Assembly (NCBI RefSeq): GCF_038002765.1
Contig: NZ_JBBODE010000001.1
Coordinates: 2,170,001-2,234,000, forward strand
Source: Peribacillus sp. FSL H8-0477
GTDB lineage: Bacteria > Bacillota > Bacilli > Bacillales > DSM-1321
DNA: 64,000 nt
Reading direction: 5' to 3'
Made by a program: the position numbers and the translations under genes. The notes beneath the pieces were generated by a model. The model saw only the letters and a program-made list of their open reading frames with translations. It made no database searches and had not been told where the DNA came from. Shown here in pieces: positions 16,430 through 24,785 of this stretch (the first letter of the stretch is position 1; each line of letters begins with the position of its first letter).

Positions 16430-17608
16430 TTATTCTAAATTTAGTTTTTCAGCAACAATCGTATACGTTTTCGGAATCCCCATATCATGCACTTTATGGT
16501 TTGGTTCTTCTTCTAACACCTTTATCATTAAGCCTGATTGCCCAATGGCGGTGATAAGCTCTCCGAGTGTCCACTTCCGTTGCACTACCTGGGACAAGCT
16601 TTTTTGTTCCTCATCAGGCATATGTTTGGTGAAGGCGACTTGGTTTTTTTCAATAGATGGATCAAAGTAATTGCCGCTTACTTTATGTTTTTTACCACTA
16701 GACGTGATTAATTTGGTGGAAATCGGATGAAATTCATGCAAAATAAAATGACCGCCTGGTTTTAATAAGGATTTAATTTTCTCCATTAACGGCTGTAAAT
16801 CAATCATATAATGGAGGACACCAAGTTCCATCAGGACAAGATCTGCCCCCTCACTCTCAGGTAGTGAGAGCACGTCTGAAACAATATACTCGACCGGAAC
16901 GTCTGCCGCATCAGCCAGCTCTCTAGCGAATGCTGCATTTTCTTTTGAAAAGTCAACTACTGTGACCTTTGCCCCAAGGAGTGCCATCGCCACTGCTTTA
17001 ACACCATTTGAGCCCATCAAATGCATCACTGATTTTTCTTGAAGATTACCCATATACTGATAAAAAGGTTTGAGTCTCCACTTAGGATTTTGCTTGATTT
17101 TTTCAACAAGTGCTTCAGGTTTTCCATAACGATTTAAAAGAGCACTATAATTATTCTGGTTCCAGGCTTGTTCATTTTCAGCTGTAAACCCCTGCTGTTC
17201 TTTCGCTAAAAAAGCATGAATTTGATCACTGTAACGCGCCATTTCTTCGTTATAAAAGTAACTATAAACCGATTGGCACCAAATATCTGTATGATCTACT
17301 TTTACCGATATTCGGTATGGATCTGTCTTAATGGTTGTATTGTATTCACAGCTTATGTAAACGGAAATGGTCTCGATTGTAAAACTGAAACCAGCAGATT
17401 CTGGACTACTGCTAATGTCTGTCGGTGAATACTTAGTAAGTATCCTTCTCGCTTCGTCTAAAACATCCCATTGGACAGATGCTTCAATTATTGATTCTTC
17501 AGAAATGCATGCACCTTGGATCCTTAATGACGCTTGGCCAATAAATTGGTACGGAATTCCTGCTTTTTCTAACTCTGTGCCTATCATCGTAACTGTCTGT
17601 AAATACAT
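16430..17608 (-). CDS. class I SAM-dependent methyltransferase with an extra N-terminal domain
   Basis: 392 residues in two parts. Residues about 210-320 form a Rossmann methyltransferase: V-M-H-L-M-G-S-N-G-V-K-A is motif I (atypical, with S-N-G rather than G-x-G-x-G), V-T-V-V-D-F-S motif II with the acidic ribose ligand, V-S-D-V motif III and A-D-L-V-L-M-E-L-G-V-L-H-Y motif IV. Residues about 1-120 have the look of a degenerate nucleotidyltransferase fold (I-P-Y-Q-F-I-G-Q-A-S-L-R-I-Q-G, later V-Q-W-D). GGAGG lies five bases before ATG 17608. It starts 16 bases after the liaR stop, in the same direction, so it may be the last gene of the lia operon. The methyl acceptor is unknown. Confidence 0.75.
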   Translation of the reverse strand: MYLQTVTMIGTELEKAGIPYQFIGQASLRIQGACISEESIIEASVQWDVLDEARRILTKYSPTDISSSPESAGFSFTIETISVYISCEYNTTIKTDPYRISVKVDHTDIWCQSVYSYFYNEEMARYSDQIHAFLAKEQQGFTAENEQAWNQNNYSALLNRYGKPEALVEKIKQNPKWRLKPFYQYMGNLQEKSVMHLMGSNGVKAVAMALLGAKVTVVDFSKENAAFARELADAADVPVEYIVSDVLSLPESEGADLVLMELGVLHYMIDLQPLMEKIKSLLKPGGHFILHEFHPISTKLITSSGKKHKVSGNYFDPSIEKNQVAFTKHMPDEEQKSLSQVVQRKWTLGELITAIGQSGLMIKVLEEEPNHKVHDMGIPKTYTIVAEKLNLE

Positions 17609-17624
17609 AGAATCCTCCAAAAAG

Positions 17625-18257
17625 TTATTTCACTAGTTGATGTTGAAACGCATAAATCACTGCTTGTGTACGATCTTGGACCTCAAGCTTATTTAAAATA
17701 TTACTCACATGCACTTTTGCTGTTTTGACGGCAATAAATAATTCATCAGCAATGGCTTGATTCGTTTTCCCTTGCGTCATCAAAAGCAGAATCTCCATCT
17801 CACGATTTGTTAAGTGTTCATGAGGAAGTTTACTAGCATGACTACGCATTTTTTTCATCATTTTATCTGTAACCTCTGGCTCTAATACACTCTGGCCATG
17901 GTATGTCGAACGAACTGCGTCTGCAATTTCACTTGCTTTTGACGTTTTAAGCATATAGCTGGCTGCACCTGCTTCAAGAGCTGGATAGACCTTTTCATCA
18001 TCCAGAAAACTTGTCACAATAATAATCTTTGCTTCCGGCCAGCTTTGCATAATGTTTCTAGTTGCTTCTATCCCGTCCATTTCCTTCATAACTAGATCCA
18101 TTAAAATAATATCCGGACGTAATTCCAGGGCTAGTTTAACACCCGCTGCTCCGTCATCTGCCTCAGCTATCACGGTAATATCAGGCTGTGCAGATAGATA
18201 AGCAGTTACTCCTATTCTAACCATTTCATGGTCATCCACAAACAAGACACTAATCAC
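17625..18257 (-). CDS. liaR: response regulator LiaR (NarL family)
   Basis: A 210-residue regulator. The receiver domain has the acidic pair D-D at residues 8-9, phospho-acceptor Asp in I-I-L-M-D-L-V-M near residue 54, Thr in I-V-T-S near 82 and Lys in M-L-K-T near 104. The C-terminal LuxR helix-turn-helix is L-T-N-R-E-M-E-I-L-L-L-M-T-Q-G-K-T-N-Q-A-I-A-D-E-L, with the K-T-A-K-V-H-V recognition helix. The start is GTG directly after the liaS stop. LiaR controls the envelope-stress genes liaI and liaH in Bacillus; a candidate binding dyad is at 21197-21214. Confidence 0.93.
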   Translation of the reverse strand: MISVLFVDDHEMVRIGVTAYLSAQPDITVIAEADDGAAGVKLALELRPDIILMDLVMKEMDGIEATRNIMQSWPEAKIIIVTSFLDDEKVYPALEAGAASYMLKTSKASEIADAVRSTYHGQSVLEPEVTDKMMKKMRSHASKLPHEHLTNREMEILLLMTQGKTNQAIADELFIAVKTAKVHVSNILNKLEVQDRTQAVIYAFQHQLVK

Positions 18258-19283
18258 TTAGGTATCCCCCTTAGTCTGTAGTAGTGGTATTTTGACTTCT
18301 AGTCGTGTTCCATTTCGAGGAACACTGACAATTTTCAGCGACCCGCCTAACTCTACTGCTCGTTCGTTCATATTCTGCAAACCATACGAACCCGTTTTCG
18401 TTTGATCGAGTTCAAATCCCATTCCATCGTCTACAATGCGTAAAATAACCATCTCATCACGCTCAATTAGTAATACATCGATACTATTTGCTTTGGCATG
18501 CCTTAATGTATTAGATACTGATTCTTGTAGAATTCGGAACAGATGATCTTCTATCCCTTTATCAAGTTGGATAGATTCTGTTTTCCACTCTATTTTCATT
18601 GGCACCTTCTGAGCTAATTCTTCTAAAAGCTCTTGGATTCCTTCTTGCAGAGATTTATTTCGTAATGGTACAGGTCTAAGATGTAAAAGCAATGCCCGCA
18701 TCTCCAGCTGTGCCTGATGAATAATTCCTTCCACGACCGGAAGTTGTTTATCCTGTTCATTGTTTTCGGTGATGGCGGACATCATCATGGAAGCAGCAAA
18801 CAACTGCTGGCTGACGGAATCGTGCAATTCCCTTGCCAATCGGTTTCTTTCCTGAGATACAATTTCCTGAATCCGCTTTTCCTGGTCTTCTGCCTTTTCA
18901 GTAGCAAGCTTCTGCGCTAACTTTGCCTGCTCTGCTCCAAGCTTTTGTATCTGCTCTCCCTGTTTGGCTAATGTTTTAAATTCCAGTAAAGAATAATCAT
19001 CAAAAGACTGAATTGGCCGGCCTAATTCAACTAAGTGTAAATCATCACTAAGCCTATTCATTTGTCTGCGCCAGTATATTCCTGATAATATTCCATATAC
19101 AATTCCTACAAATAAAAGGATACTCGGAAAAGCAATGATAAATGATAGATTAAGCAGTTTCATTTCCCAGAGATTTCGCCAGTTCTCTAAAGGATAAACG
19201 TAGAAGACGAGAGCCGGAACAACAATTGCAGTTATGAGCGCAATAACAAAGGCATAGACAATCTGGCGAGTCATCACATTCAT
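18258..19283 (-). CDS. liaS: sensor histidine kinase LiaS
   Basis: 341 residues with two membrane segments near 10-30 and 48-68 and almost no extracellular loop, as in intramembrane-sensing kinases. A coiled coil Q-A-K-L-A-Q-K-L-A-T-E-K-A-E-D follows. The HisKA_3 box R-N-R-L-A-R-E-L-H-D-S-V-S-Q-Q-L contains the phospho-His near residue 155. The ATPase domain has I-V-D-D-G-M-G-F and G-L-Q-N-M-N-E-R. The gene overlaps liaF by four bases (ATGA) and abuts liaR. In Bacillus LiaS is held inactive by LiaF and triggered by cell-wall antibiotics acting on the lipid II cycle. Confidence 0.93.
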   Translation of the reverse strand: MNVMTRQIVYAFVIALITAIVVPALVFYVYPLENWRNLWEMKLLNLSFIIAFPSILLFVGIVYGILSGIYWRRQMNRLSDDLHLVELGRPIQSFDDYSLLEFKTLAKQGEQIQKLGAEQAKLAQKLATEKAEDQEKRIQEIVSQERNRLARELHDSVSQQLFAASMMMSAITENNEQDKQLPVVEGIIHQAQLEMRALLLHLRPVPLRNKSLQEGIQELLEELAQKVPMKIEWKTESIQLDKGIEDHLFRILQESVSNTLRHAKANSIDVLLIERDEMVILRIVDDGMGFELDQTKTGSYGLQNMNERAVELGGSLKIVSVPRNGTRLEVKIPLLQTKGDT

Positions 19284-20017
19284 ACCCGATTCACCTCGAT
19301 ATTTCCAATGAAGACGGAGGTGATAATGGTCACTTTTTGAACAGCCTTATTGAAGCCCTCTGTTTGGCAGGAAATAATCTGATTATACATCCGCTTTTCA
19401 TGATTCTGAAAGATAACGGCTCTGCCGATTACGACTGAGTGGTGAAGGTTCACTTCAACATCATACGGAATTTTGATTTTTACGTTTCCGACCAAGCTTC
19501 TTATCGAAATAATGGTTTCACCTTTTGGAAGGATTGTATTGCTTAAATCGATGACTACATCACCAATTCCTCGTTGAATATTGACATTATTCCATTCGTA
19601 GACTGACTTTTGGGTTTGCTGCGATCCTATTAGTTTATTACTGAATAAATAACTTGTTTTAATCAACTGTTCTTTTTCTTCGGTATTTGGTTTAGGTTCA
19701 GTCAACATTAACTGTACTTTTTCTGGATTTTGTTTAGATAAATAGAAACCATAGAGGGCATATGCAAGAATCACGAGGAGAAAAAATTTGAATACGAACA
19801 TATTTAACACAATAATAATCGCGCTAAATACCCCAATAAAAAACAGTATTTTCCCTATTTTTCGATGGTATTTTTTTTTACCTATAAATAAGCAGCCGAT
19901 GGAGAGGGCTAGGGTGTAGATAAGTCCGCCGTCAAAAAAAACAAGTTCCATAATAAGCGAGATAAGGCCAATTAAAAAGATCCAGCTGATATAATCTGTG
20001 TTTACTTGTTTAAACAT
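19280..20017 (-). CDS. liaF: LiaF, inhibitor of LiaRS signalling
   Basis: A 245-residue protein with three or four membrane segments in the first 95 residues and a beta-rich C-terminal domain, I-G-D-V-V-I-D-L-S-N-T-I-L-P-K-G-E-T and V-G-N-V-K-I-K-I-P-Y-D-V, typical of the LiaF-like C-terminal family. It overlaps liaS by four bases. A hairpin between liaH and this gene should reduce read-through, giving a liaIH-rich and a longer, weaker transcript. Known role: membrane-bound negative regulator of LiaS. Confidence 0.9.
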   Translation of the reverse strand: MFKQVNTDYISWIFLIGLISLIMELVFFDGGLIYTLALSIGCLFIGKKKYHRKIGKILFFIGVFSAIIIVLNMFVFKFFLLVILAYALYGFYLSKQNPEKVQLMLTEPKPNTEEKEQLIKTSYLFSNKLIGSQQTQKSVYEWNNVNIQRGIGDVVIDLSNTILPKGETIISIRSLVGNVKIKIPYDVEVNLHHSVVIGRAVIFQNHEKRMYNQIISCQTEGFNKAVQKVTIITSVFIGNIEVNRV

Positions 20018-20060
20018 CCTGATCCTCCTCTCTCATCAACCCTGTTGATTATTCATTACG

Positions 20061-20087
20061 AAAAAGACGCAGCTAACTACGCCTTTT
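20061..20087 (-). terminator. partial terminator between liaH and liaF
   Basis: On the minus strand AAAAGGCGTAG and CTGCGTCTTTT pair over 11 positions including G-U wobbles, with a four- to five-base loop and a T run. The same position carries a leaky terminator in B. subtilis. Confidence 0.7.
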
Positions 20088-20100
20088 AAGAATACCATGA

Positions 20101-20748
20101 TTACGAAATTGAGTGTGTTTCTTCTTTTTTCATATCCTTTTCTAGTTGAATAATTCGGGCATCGATACTTTGCCTTTGATAGTTTGAGTTAATTCTTTGC
20201 TCCAAATTATCCAAGTAGTTTTCTGTATCTTCAAATTTTCCTGTTGACGAACTTGACGTACTGCCAGCATCGATTACTTGATTCATACGTTGATGGGCAT
20301 GAGCAATGTTTTCTTTACCCATTAGTTCCATTCTTCTTATATTCATGTCCTTTAATTTATGCTTCATTTCTCTGTACTTATACTCCAGTTCGTTCAACTG
20401 CTTTTCCGCCTTAACTAATGCTTCTTTTATTCGGAGTGCACGTGTGCTGTAAAGTTCATTTTCTTGAATAGCAAAGGCCTGCAGCTCTGATTCCCCAGCT
20501 TTTTCTGCAATCTTCGCTTGATTCTTCCGTTTTTCAGCTAACCCCTCCGCTTCAGCAAGTTCCTTCGTAAATTCGGCTTTTAATTGATACTGACGCTCGA
20601 CCAGCTGACGGACCTTTTCAGTTTCCGCTTCGGCCTGACGTAAATATTGATTGAGCAGTGCTATTGGGTTTTTCTGTTCCATTTTATCAAGTACATGATA
20701 AAAATCAGCTGTTAGTGTTTGTTTCATTCGTGAAAATAGGTCATTCAT
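20101..20748 (-). CDS. liaH: LiaH, PspA/Vipp1-family membrane-stress protein
   Basis: 215 residues, almost wholly coiled coil (runs such as V-R-Q-L-V-E-R-Q-Y-Q-L-K-A-E-F and A-L-V-K-A-E-K-Q-L-N-E-L), as in PspA/IM30 proteins that assemble on and protect stressed membranes. The start at 20748 (M-N-D-L-F-S-R-M) follows GGAGG by ten bases; an in-frame GTG nine bases earlier overlaps the binding site. It lies 21 bases after liaI. Expression should be strongly induced through LiaR. Confidence 0.92.
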   Translation of the reverse strand: MNDLFSRMKQTLTADFYHVLDKMEQKNPIALLNQYLRQAEAETEKVRQLVERQYQLKAEFTKELAEAEGLAEKRKNQAKIAEKAGESELQAFAIQENELYSTRALRIKEALVKAEKQLNELEYKYREMKHKLKDMNIRRMELMGKENIAHAHQRMNQVIDAGSTSSSSTGKFEDTENYLDNLEQRINSNYQRQSIDARIIQLEKDMKKEETHSIS

Positions 20749-20769
20749 ATAAAACACTCCTCCGTTTTT

Positions 20770-21117
20770 TTATTTCTTCAAATTTGCCCACTGTTTTTCA
20801 AAGTTTGTAAAAGGATCTGATGATTCTTCATTAACTGTTTTTTTGTCTCCGTTCCATTTCTTATACACAAGATAGACGATATATGCTGCCACAAGTCCGA
20901 GTATTGCAGGTACATGTGATACAGATGCCATTAATGCTACCAGCACAATAATTGCCCAGGTAATTTTTGCTCCTGTATTTTCTGATTTAAGCAATTGTTT
21001 AAAGCTGTAATAAAGAATGGCTAAACAGATAATCAAGCTGATTAATGGGCCAACATTTGTAAGAGCAATGATCGCTGCAATTCCTCCAATAATGATTAAG
21101 CCTGCTTTTTTCATCAT
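20770..21117 (-). CDS. liaI: LiaI-like membrane protein
   Basis: 115 residues with hydrophobic segments at about 5-24, 26-42 and 55-85 and a charged C-terminal tail ending F-E-K-Q-W-A-N-L-K-K. Position directly before liaH and the size match LiaI, which anchors LiaH at the membrane. ATG 21117 is chosen for the GGAGG ten bases upstream; an earlier ATG at 21150 lacks one. A liaG gene is not present between liaH and liaF. Confidence 0.85.
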   Translation of the reverse strand: MMKKAGLIIIGGIAAIIALTNVGPLISLIICLAILYYSFKQLLKSENTGAKITWAIIVLVALMASVSHVPAILGLVAAYIVYLVYKKWNGDKKTVNEESSDPFTNFEKQWANLKK

Positions 21118-21167
21118 AGTAACCGTACCTCCTTTCCTTATTTCTATCATAGCTATTTGATGGATTT

Positions 21168-21196
21168 CTTATAATGAGCTACAGAGGTATTTTCAC
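21168..21196 (-). promoter_or_regulatory. promoter of liaI
   Basis: On the minus strand GTGAAA and TATAAG are separated by 17 bases. The -10 box ends about 50 bases before the liaI start. A poor -35 box fits a promoter that needs an activator. Confidence 0.5.
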
Positions 21197-21214
21197 ATAG
21201 GTCCTGCGACGTAT
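21197..21214 (-). promoter_or_regulatory. candidate LiaR binding site
   Basis: ATAGGTC-CTGC-GACGTAT is a 7-4-7 inverted repeat with one mismatch, the geometry expected of LiaR/VraR sites. It touches the -35 box of the liaI promoter from upstream. Confidence 0.5.
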
Positions 21215-21237
21215 TTCAACTAAGAAAAACGCAAACA

Positions 21238-21264
21238 AGCCCTGCTGCATAGCGCAGCAGGGCT
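21238..21264 (-). terminator. terminator of the DEAD-box helicase gene
   Basis: AGCCCTGCTGC and GCAGCAGGGCT arms are perfect. On the minus strand TTGTTTGCGTTTTT follows. Confidence 0.8.
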
Positions 21265-21280
21265 AAAGAATGACACTCAT

Positions 21281-22603
21281 TTATCTCTTACGTGAATCAC
21301 TTCGTCCATTTCCTGATTTGGCTGCAAAGCCGCTATCTGAATTTGCGCCTCTTTTTCTTGAAGGAGAAGGTTTCCCAGAGCTTTTACCTGGGCTGCTCGG
21401 CTTGCCATGGCGCTTATTGAAATCAGAACGAGCATTATTGCCCTGAACTCGTTTTGGCTTAGCAGTCGCCCTTGTAGGCTCATTCATAACAATGCCTTCG
21501 AGCTGTCTACGATCGATTTTCATCTCGATGCCCTTTTCGATATCTTTTAAAATCGGCAAATCTTTTGTAGCGATAAACGTTACTGCTAAACCATGTTCAC
21601 CTGCTCGTCCAGTCCGGCCGATTCTATGAATGTAACTTTCAGCATCTTCTGGAACATCATAGTTAAAGACATGCGTAACCCCCTCAACATCAAGACCCCT
21701 CGCAGCTACATCTGTCGCTACTAAAAACTGAAGGGAAGCATTCCGGAAGTTTCTCATGACACGTTCACGTTTCGCTTGTGAGATATCCCCATGCAGTTCG
21801 TCTGAATTGTAACCAGCACTCTTTAACGCTTCATTTAACACAGATACCCTGCGCTTTGTTCGACAGAAGATAACCGCTAAGTAGGGTTGTTCTTCATCAA
21901 TGATTTTAATAAGTGATGCTTGCTTAGCACGGTCCGTGGTTTCAATAACCACCTGACGGATTTGTTTAACTGTAACCTGGCTGTTCTCCACCGCAATTGT
22001 AAGCGGATTATTCATAAACCGTTTAGATAGAGAAATAACTTGTTCTGGCATCGTTGCCGAGAAAAGCAGCGTCTGCCTATCAGCTGGAATATTTTCAATG
22101 ATTTCCTCAACCTCAGGCAAGAAACCAATTTGAAGCATTTGATCTGCCTCATCAAGGACCAGATGTTTCACTTTTGATAGATCGATTGTTCCTCTTCTCG
22201 TATGATCTAACAATCTTCCTGGAGTAGCAACCACGACTAATATACTGCGTTTTAGTTTTTTCAATTGGCGGTCTACATCTTGCCCCCCGTATACAGCAAG
22301 GACATGAAAGTCCTCTATTTGTTCCGCGAATTTCGTCAGCTCTGCAGTAATCTGCAGAGCTAATTCTCTTGTCGGGGTGACAATAAGTGACTGAATATAA
22401 GGTGTCTCCGTATCGGTGTGCTCAATAATCGGCAGTAAAAAAGCCAGGGTTTTTCCAGTTCCAGTTTGCGCCTTGCCTATTACATCCCTGCCGGCTAGTA
22501 TCTCAGGAATTGCTTGCTCTTGAATCGGCGTTGGAGATGTAATCCCCATATAATTCAACATTTCTTCTATTGGTCCATCTATTCCTAGTTCAGTAAATTT
22601 CAT
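21281..22603 (-). CDS. DEAD-box ATP-dependent RNA helicase
   Basis: 440 residues. Motifs in order: Q-motif with S-P-T-P-I-Q, Walker A A-Q-T-G-T-G-K-T, Ia P-T-R-E-L-A, II D-E-A-D, III S-A-T, IV with [17 protein letters not shown] and [11 protein letters not shown] basic, low-complexity tail of about 75 residues ([11 protein letters not shown], ending S-R-K-R) probably binds RNA. It remodels RNA, likely in ribosome assembly or cold adaptation. ATG 22603 begins M-K-F-T-E-L-G, the usual start; its binding site GGCAGG is modest. It might correspond to a YfmL- or CshB-like protein, but the assignment is not certain. Confidence 0.92.
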   Translation of the reverse strand: MKFTELGIDGPIEEMLNYMGITSPTPIQEQAIPEILAGRDVIGKAQTGTGKTLAFLLPIIEHTDTETPYIQSLIVTPTRELALQITAELTKFAEQIEDFHVLAVYGGQDVDRQLKKLKRSILVVVATPGRLLDHTRRGTIDLSKVKHLVLDEADQMLQIGFLPEVEEIIENIPADRQTLLFSATMPEQVISLSKRFMNNPLTIAVENSQVTVKQIRQVVIETTDRAKQASLIKIIDEEQPYLAVIFCRTKRRVSVLNEALKSAGYNSDELHGDISQAKRERVMRNFRNASLQFLVATDVAARGLDVEGVTHVFNYDVPEDAESYIHRIGRTGRAGEHGLAVTFIATKDLPILKDIEKGIEMKIDRRQLEGIVMNEPTRATAKPKRVQGNNARSDFNKRHGKPSSPGKSSGKPSPSRKRGANSDSGFAAKSGNGRSDSRKR

Positions 22604-22719
22604 TTCGTACCTGCCTACTCTCCGAAGAGTTTTTTTCTTCTTACTTCTTTTAGCAAGTATACCACGTTTCACGACCTTCTTTTATACCTGTTCTTTTGTA
22701 GAACTTCCTTATCCTGTTA

Positions 22720-22748
22720 TTGTGCTTTTAAGAGAACTTGATTATAAT
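22720..22748 (+). promoter_or_regulatory. sigma-A promoter of pbuO
   Basis: TTGTGC and TATAAT with a 17-base spacer. It predicts a leader of about 120 bases before the pbuO start. Confidence 0.65.
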
Positions 22749-22794
22749 TTATAGGATTTATAATTATGTACAAACTAATGCATACAGAAAAAAT

Positions 22795-22851
22795 TGCCGT
22801 TTATCGGCAGTCTATTCCTCCTTGCCTAAAGAATCCAACATGGCAAGGAGG
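22795..22851 (+). promoter_or_regulatory. structured leader of pbuO
   Basis: Two hairpins lie between promoter and start: TGCCG-CGGCA (22795-22809) and a perfect ten-base stem CCTCCTTGCC/GGCAAGGAGG (22817-22851) with a 15-base loop. The purine riboswitch core is absent. The second stem is followed by TTTCTATATT, too poor in T for a clear terminator. Confidence 0.45.
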
Positions 22852-22876
22852 TTTCTATATTAAAAGGAGTGGCATC

Positions 22877-24172
22877 ATGTTTAAACTTAAAGAACGGAAC
22901 ACAACCGTTAAAACAGAAATTATTGCAGGCTTAACTACATTCTTAACCGTGGCCTATATTATTGTTGTTAATCCGAAGATCTTATCAGAAGCTGGTGTAC
23001 CTTTTAACCAAGCTTTTACCGCAACGATAATTGCTACACTAGTCGGGACATTATGCATGGCCTTCCTTGCTAACTACCCAATTATTATTGCACCGGCAAT
23101 GGGTTTAAATGCCTACTTTGCCTATTCCGTACTGGGTACTTATAATATTTCTTATACAGTTGCCTTTTCTGCTGTATTTGTAACTGGGATCATCTTCTTG
23201 ATTCTATCTTTAACATCATTCAGGACAAAGCTAATCACAGCTATTCCCGATAATTTGAAGCATGCGATCAGTGCTGGTATCGGTCTATTCATTGCTTTTA
23301 TCGGCCTGCGTCTATCTGGTATAGTCGCCGATCACCCAACCAACTTAGTAGCCTTGGGTGATTTTACAGATCCAAAGGTCGCACTGACATTAATAGGCTT
23401 AATCATAACCATCATCTTAATGACCTTAAACATTCAAGGATCCATTTTCATTGGTATGGTCATCACAGCTTTAATTGCCTACTTTACCGGTCAGTTACAT
23501 TTCAACGGAATTGCTGCCTTGCCGCACTTACCAGAAGGCGCGCTCATCACAAATCCGATTACATCGTTCAATGATGTCATAAATTACGGTTTATATGGTG
23601 TCGTTTTCTCCTTTTTACTTGTTATGCTGTTTGATACGACAGGAGCCCTTCTAGGGATTGTTCGTCAAGCAGGGTTATTAAAGGACGGGAAGCTTGAAAA
23701 ACCAGGCAGTGCCTTTTTTGCCGACTCCATCGGAACGACTGTAGGAGCTGTGTTTGGAACAAGTCCAACTGCTGCCTCCGTAGAATCTTCAGCAGGAGTA
23801 GGAGCTGGTGGTAAAACTGGTCTAACTGCCTTAACGGTAGCTGTTTTATTCTTAATAACGGCTTTCTTCAGTCCTTTAATCGGTTCTTTATCAGATGTTG
23901 CCGCTATTACTGCACCAAGTTTAATCATTGTAGGATGCTTTATGATCAAAAGTATTTCAGACATCAATTGGCATGATTTTGACGAAGCCTTCCCTGCTTT
24001 CTTGGTGATTGTGACCATGCCATTAACGTCAAGCATTGCTAATGGAATAGCTCTTGGATTCATCGCCTATCCTATTATGAAAATTGCAAAAGGGAAAATC
24101 CGTGAGGTTCATCCTTTCGTATACGTATTCGCTATTTTATTCTTATATCAACTGATCTTCTTAGCAAGATAA
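22877..24172 (+). CDS. pbuO: guanine/hypoxanthine permease PbuO (NCS2/AzgA type)
   Basis: A 431-residue purine permease with about 12-14 membrane segments. Signatures include I-I-A-G-L-T-T-F-L-T-V-A-Y-I-I-V-V-N-P near residue 16, A-P-A-M-G-L-N-A-Y near 78, F-D-T-T-G near 257 and G-T-S-P-T-A-A-S-V-E-S-S-A-G near 297, all AzgA-type. The overall sequence follows B. subtilis PbuO more closely than PbuG. AAAAGGAG lies seven bases before ATG 22877; the frame continues open further upstream to 22766 but without a site. It imports guanine and hypoxanthine for salvage. Confidence 0.9.
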   Translation: MFKLKERNTTVKTEIIAGLTTFLTVAYIIVVNPKILSEAGVPFNQAFTATIIATLVGTLCMAFLANYPIIIAPAMGLNAYFAYSVLGTYNISYTVAFSAVFVTGIIFLILSLTSFRTKLITAIPDNLKHAISAGIGLFIAFIGLRLSGIVADHPTNLVALGDFTDPKVALTLIGLIITIILMTLNIQGSIFIGMVITALIAYFTGQLHFNGIAALPHLPEGALITNPITSFNDVINYGLYGVVFSFLLVMLFDTTGALLGIVRQAGLLKDGKLEKPGSAFFADSIGTTVGAVFGTSPTAASVESSAGVGAGGKTGLTALTVAVLFLITAFFSPLIGSLSDVAAITAPSLIIVGCFMIKSISDINWHDFDEAFPAFLVIVTMPLTSSIANGIALGFIAYPIMKIAKGKIREVHPFVYVFAILFLYQLIFLAR

Positions 24173-24173
24173 T

Positions 24174-24212
24174 AAAAAAGATGCAGCCTCATTATGCGGC
24201 TGCATCTTTTTT
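24174..24212. terminator. bidirectional terminator between pbuO and parR
   Basis: AAAAAAGATGCAGCC and GGCTGCATCTTTTTT arms, perfect, with a loop of nine bases. Confidence 0.9.
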
Positions 24213-24213
24213 A

Positions 24214-24777
24214 TTATTTATTCATTTGAGCAAGAAAATCACCCAATAAATCATCAAGGCTTTCCTCTTTCACTTCTTCACTGCTCTCTTCCACCACTGC
24301 TGCACTGTCATTCCAATCAAAGTTATCCAATTCAGCTTCAGATACGGGTAAGCGTATGTGAATATCCTCTTCTACTTCTTGATCTTCTGTAACGGGCTGC
24401 TCCTGCAAATAAAGGGCATCATCAATCTCTAATGCATTGCTGGTCAGAGAAGCCAATAAGGACGTCGCTCTTAATGGATCAGACAATATATGATATAAAA
24501 TGGTTCCAAGCATTGCTTCAGAATGAGCGTGTTTGAGCCAATCTCTTTGGCCTTTACTTAGCTTATGCGGAAGGGGCACTTTAATCATTTCCCGATCCTG
24601 TACAGTTGAGTTTCCAACATTCTCAAGCACAAATTCGGCTATCTTACTAGAAAAATTTCGTTTCTCTGTTTCCTTTAACTTTTGAAGCTGTCTTAATACA
24701 TGATCGGGTGTGTCAGACGGTATTCGAAACGTAATCGCCTGGCCTCGCTGTATTTCAGATGCATTTGTTTTTTTCAT
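24214..24777 (-). CDS. parR: ParR-like centromere-binding adaptor
   Basis: 187 residues with a domain plan expected for ParR. Residues 12-55 give a ribbon-helix-helix: strand Q-A-I-T-F-R-I-P, helix D-H-V-L-R-Q-L-Q-K-L-K-E-T-E-K and helix F-S-S-K-I-A-E-F-V-L-E-N. The middle is helical (L-K-H-A-H-S-E-A-M-L-G-T-I). The C-terminal third is acidic and ends with a short amphipathic helix L-D-D-L-L-G-D-F-L-A-Q-M-N-K, the type of tail that docks on ParM filaments. It starts eight bases after the parM stop. Assignment rests on this plan and on the neighbouring actin; direct homology by eye is weak. Confidence 0.65.
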   Translation of the reverse strand: MKKTNASEIQRGQAITFRIPSDTPDHVLRQLQKLKETEKRNFSSKIAEFVLENVGNSTVQDREMIKVPLPHKLSKGQRDWLKHAHSEAMLGTILYHILSDPLRATSLLASLTSNALEIDDALYLQEQPVTEDQEVEEDIHIRLPVSEAELDNFDWNDSAAVVEESSEEVKEESLDDLLGDFLAQMNK

Positions 24778-24785
24778 ATTTCAGC

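Noticed and set aside
22680..22876. Purine riboswitch before pbuO
   Set aside because: The conserved TATA-stem and loop words of the guanine/adenine aptamer are absent.
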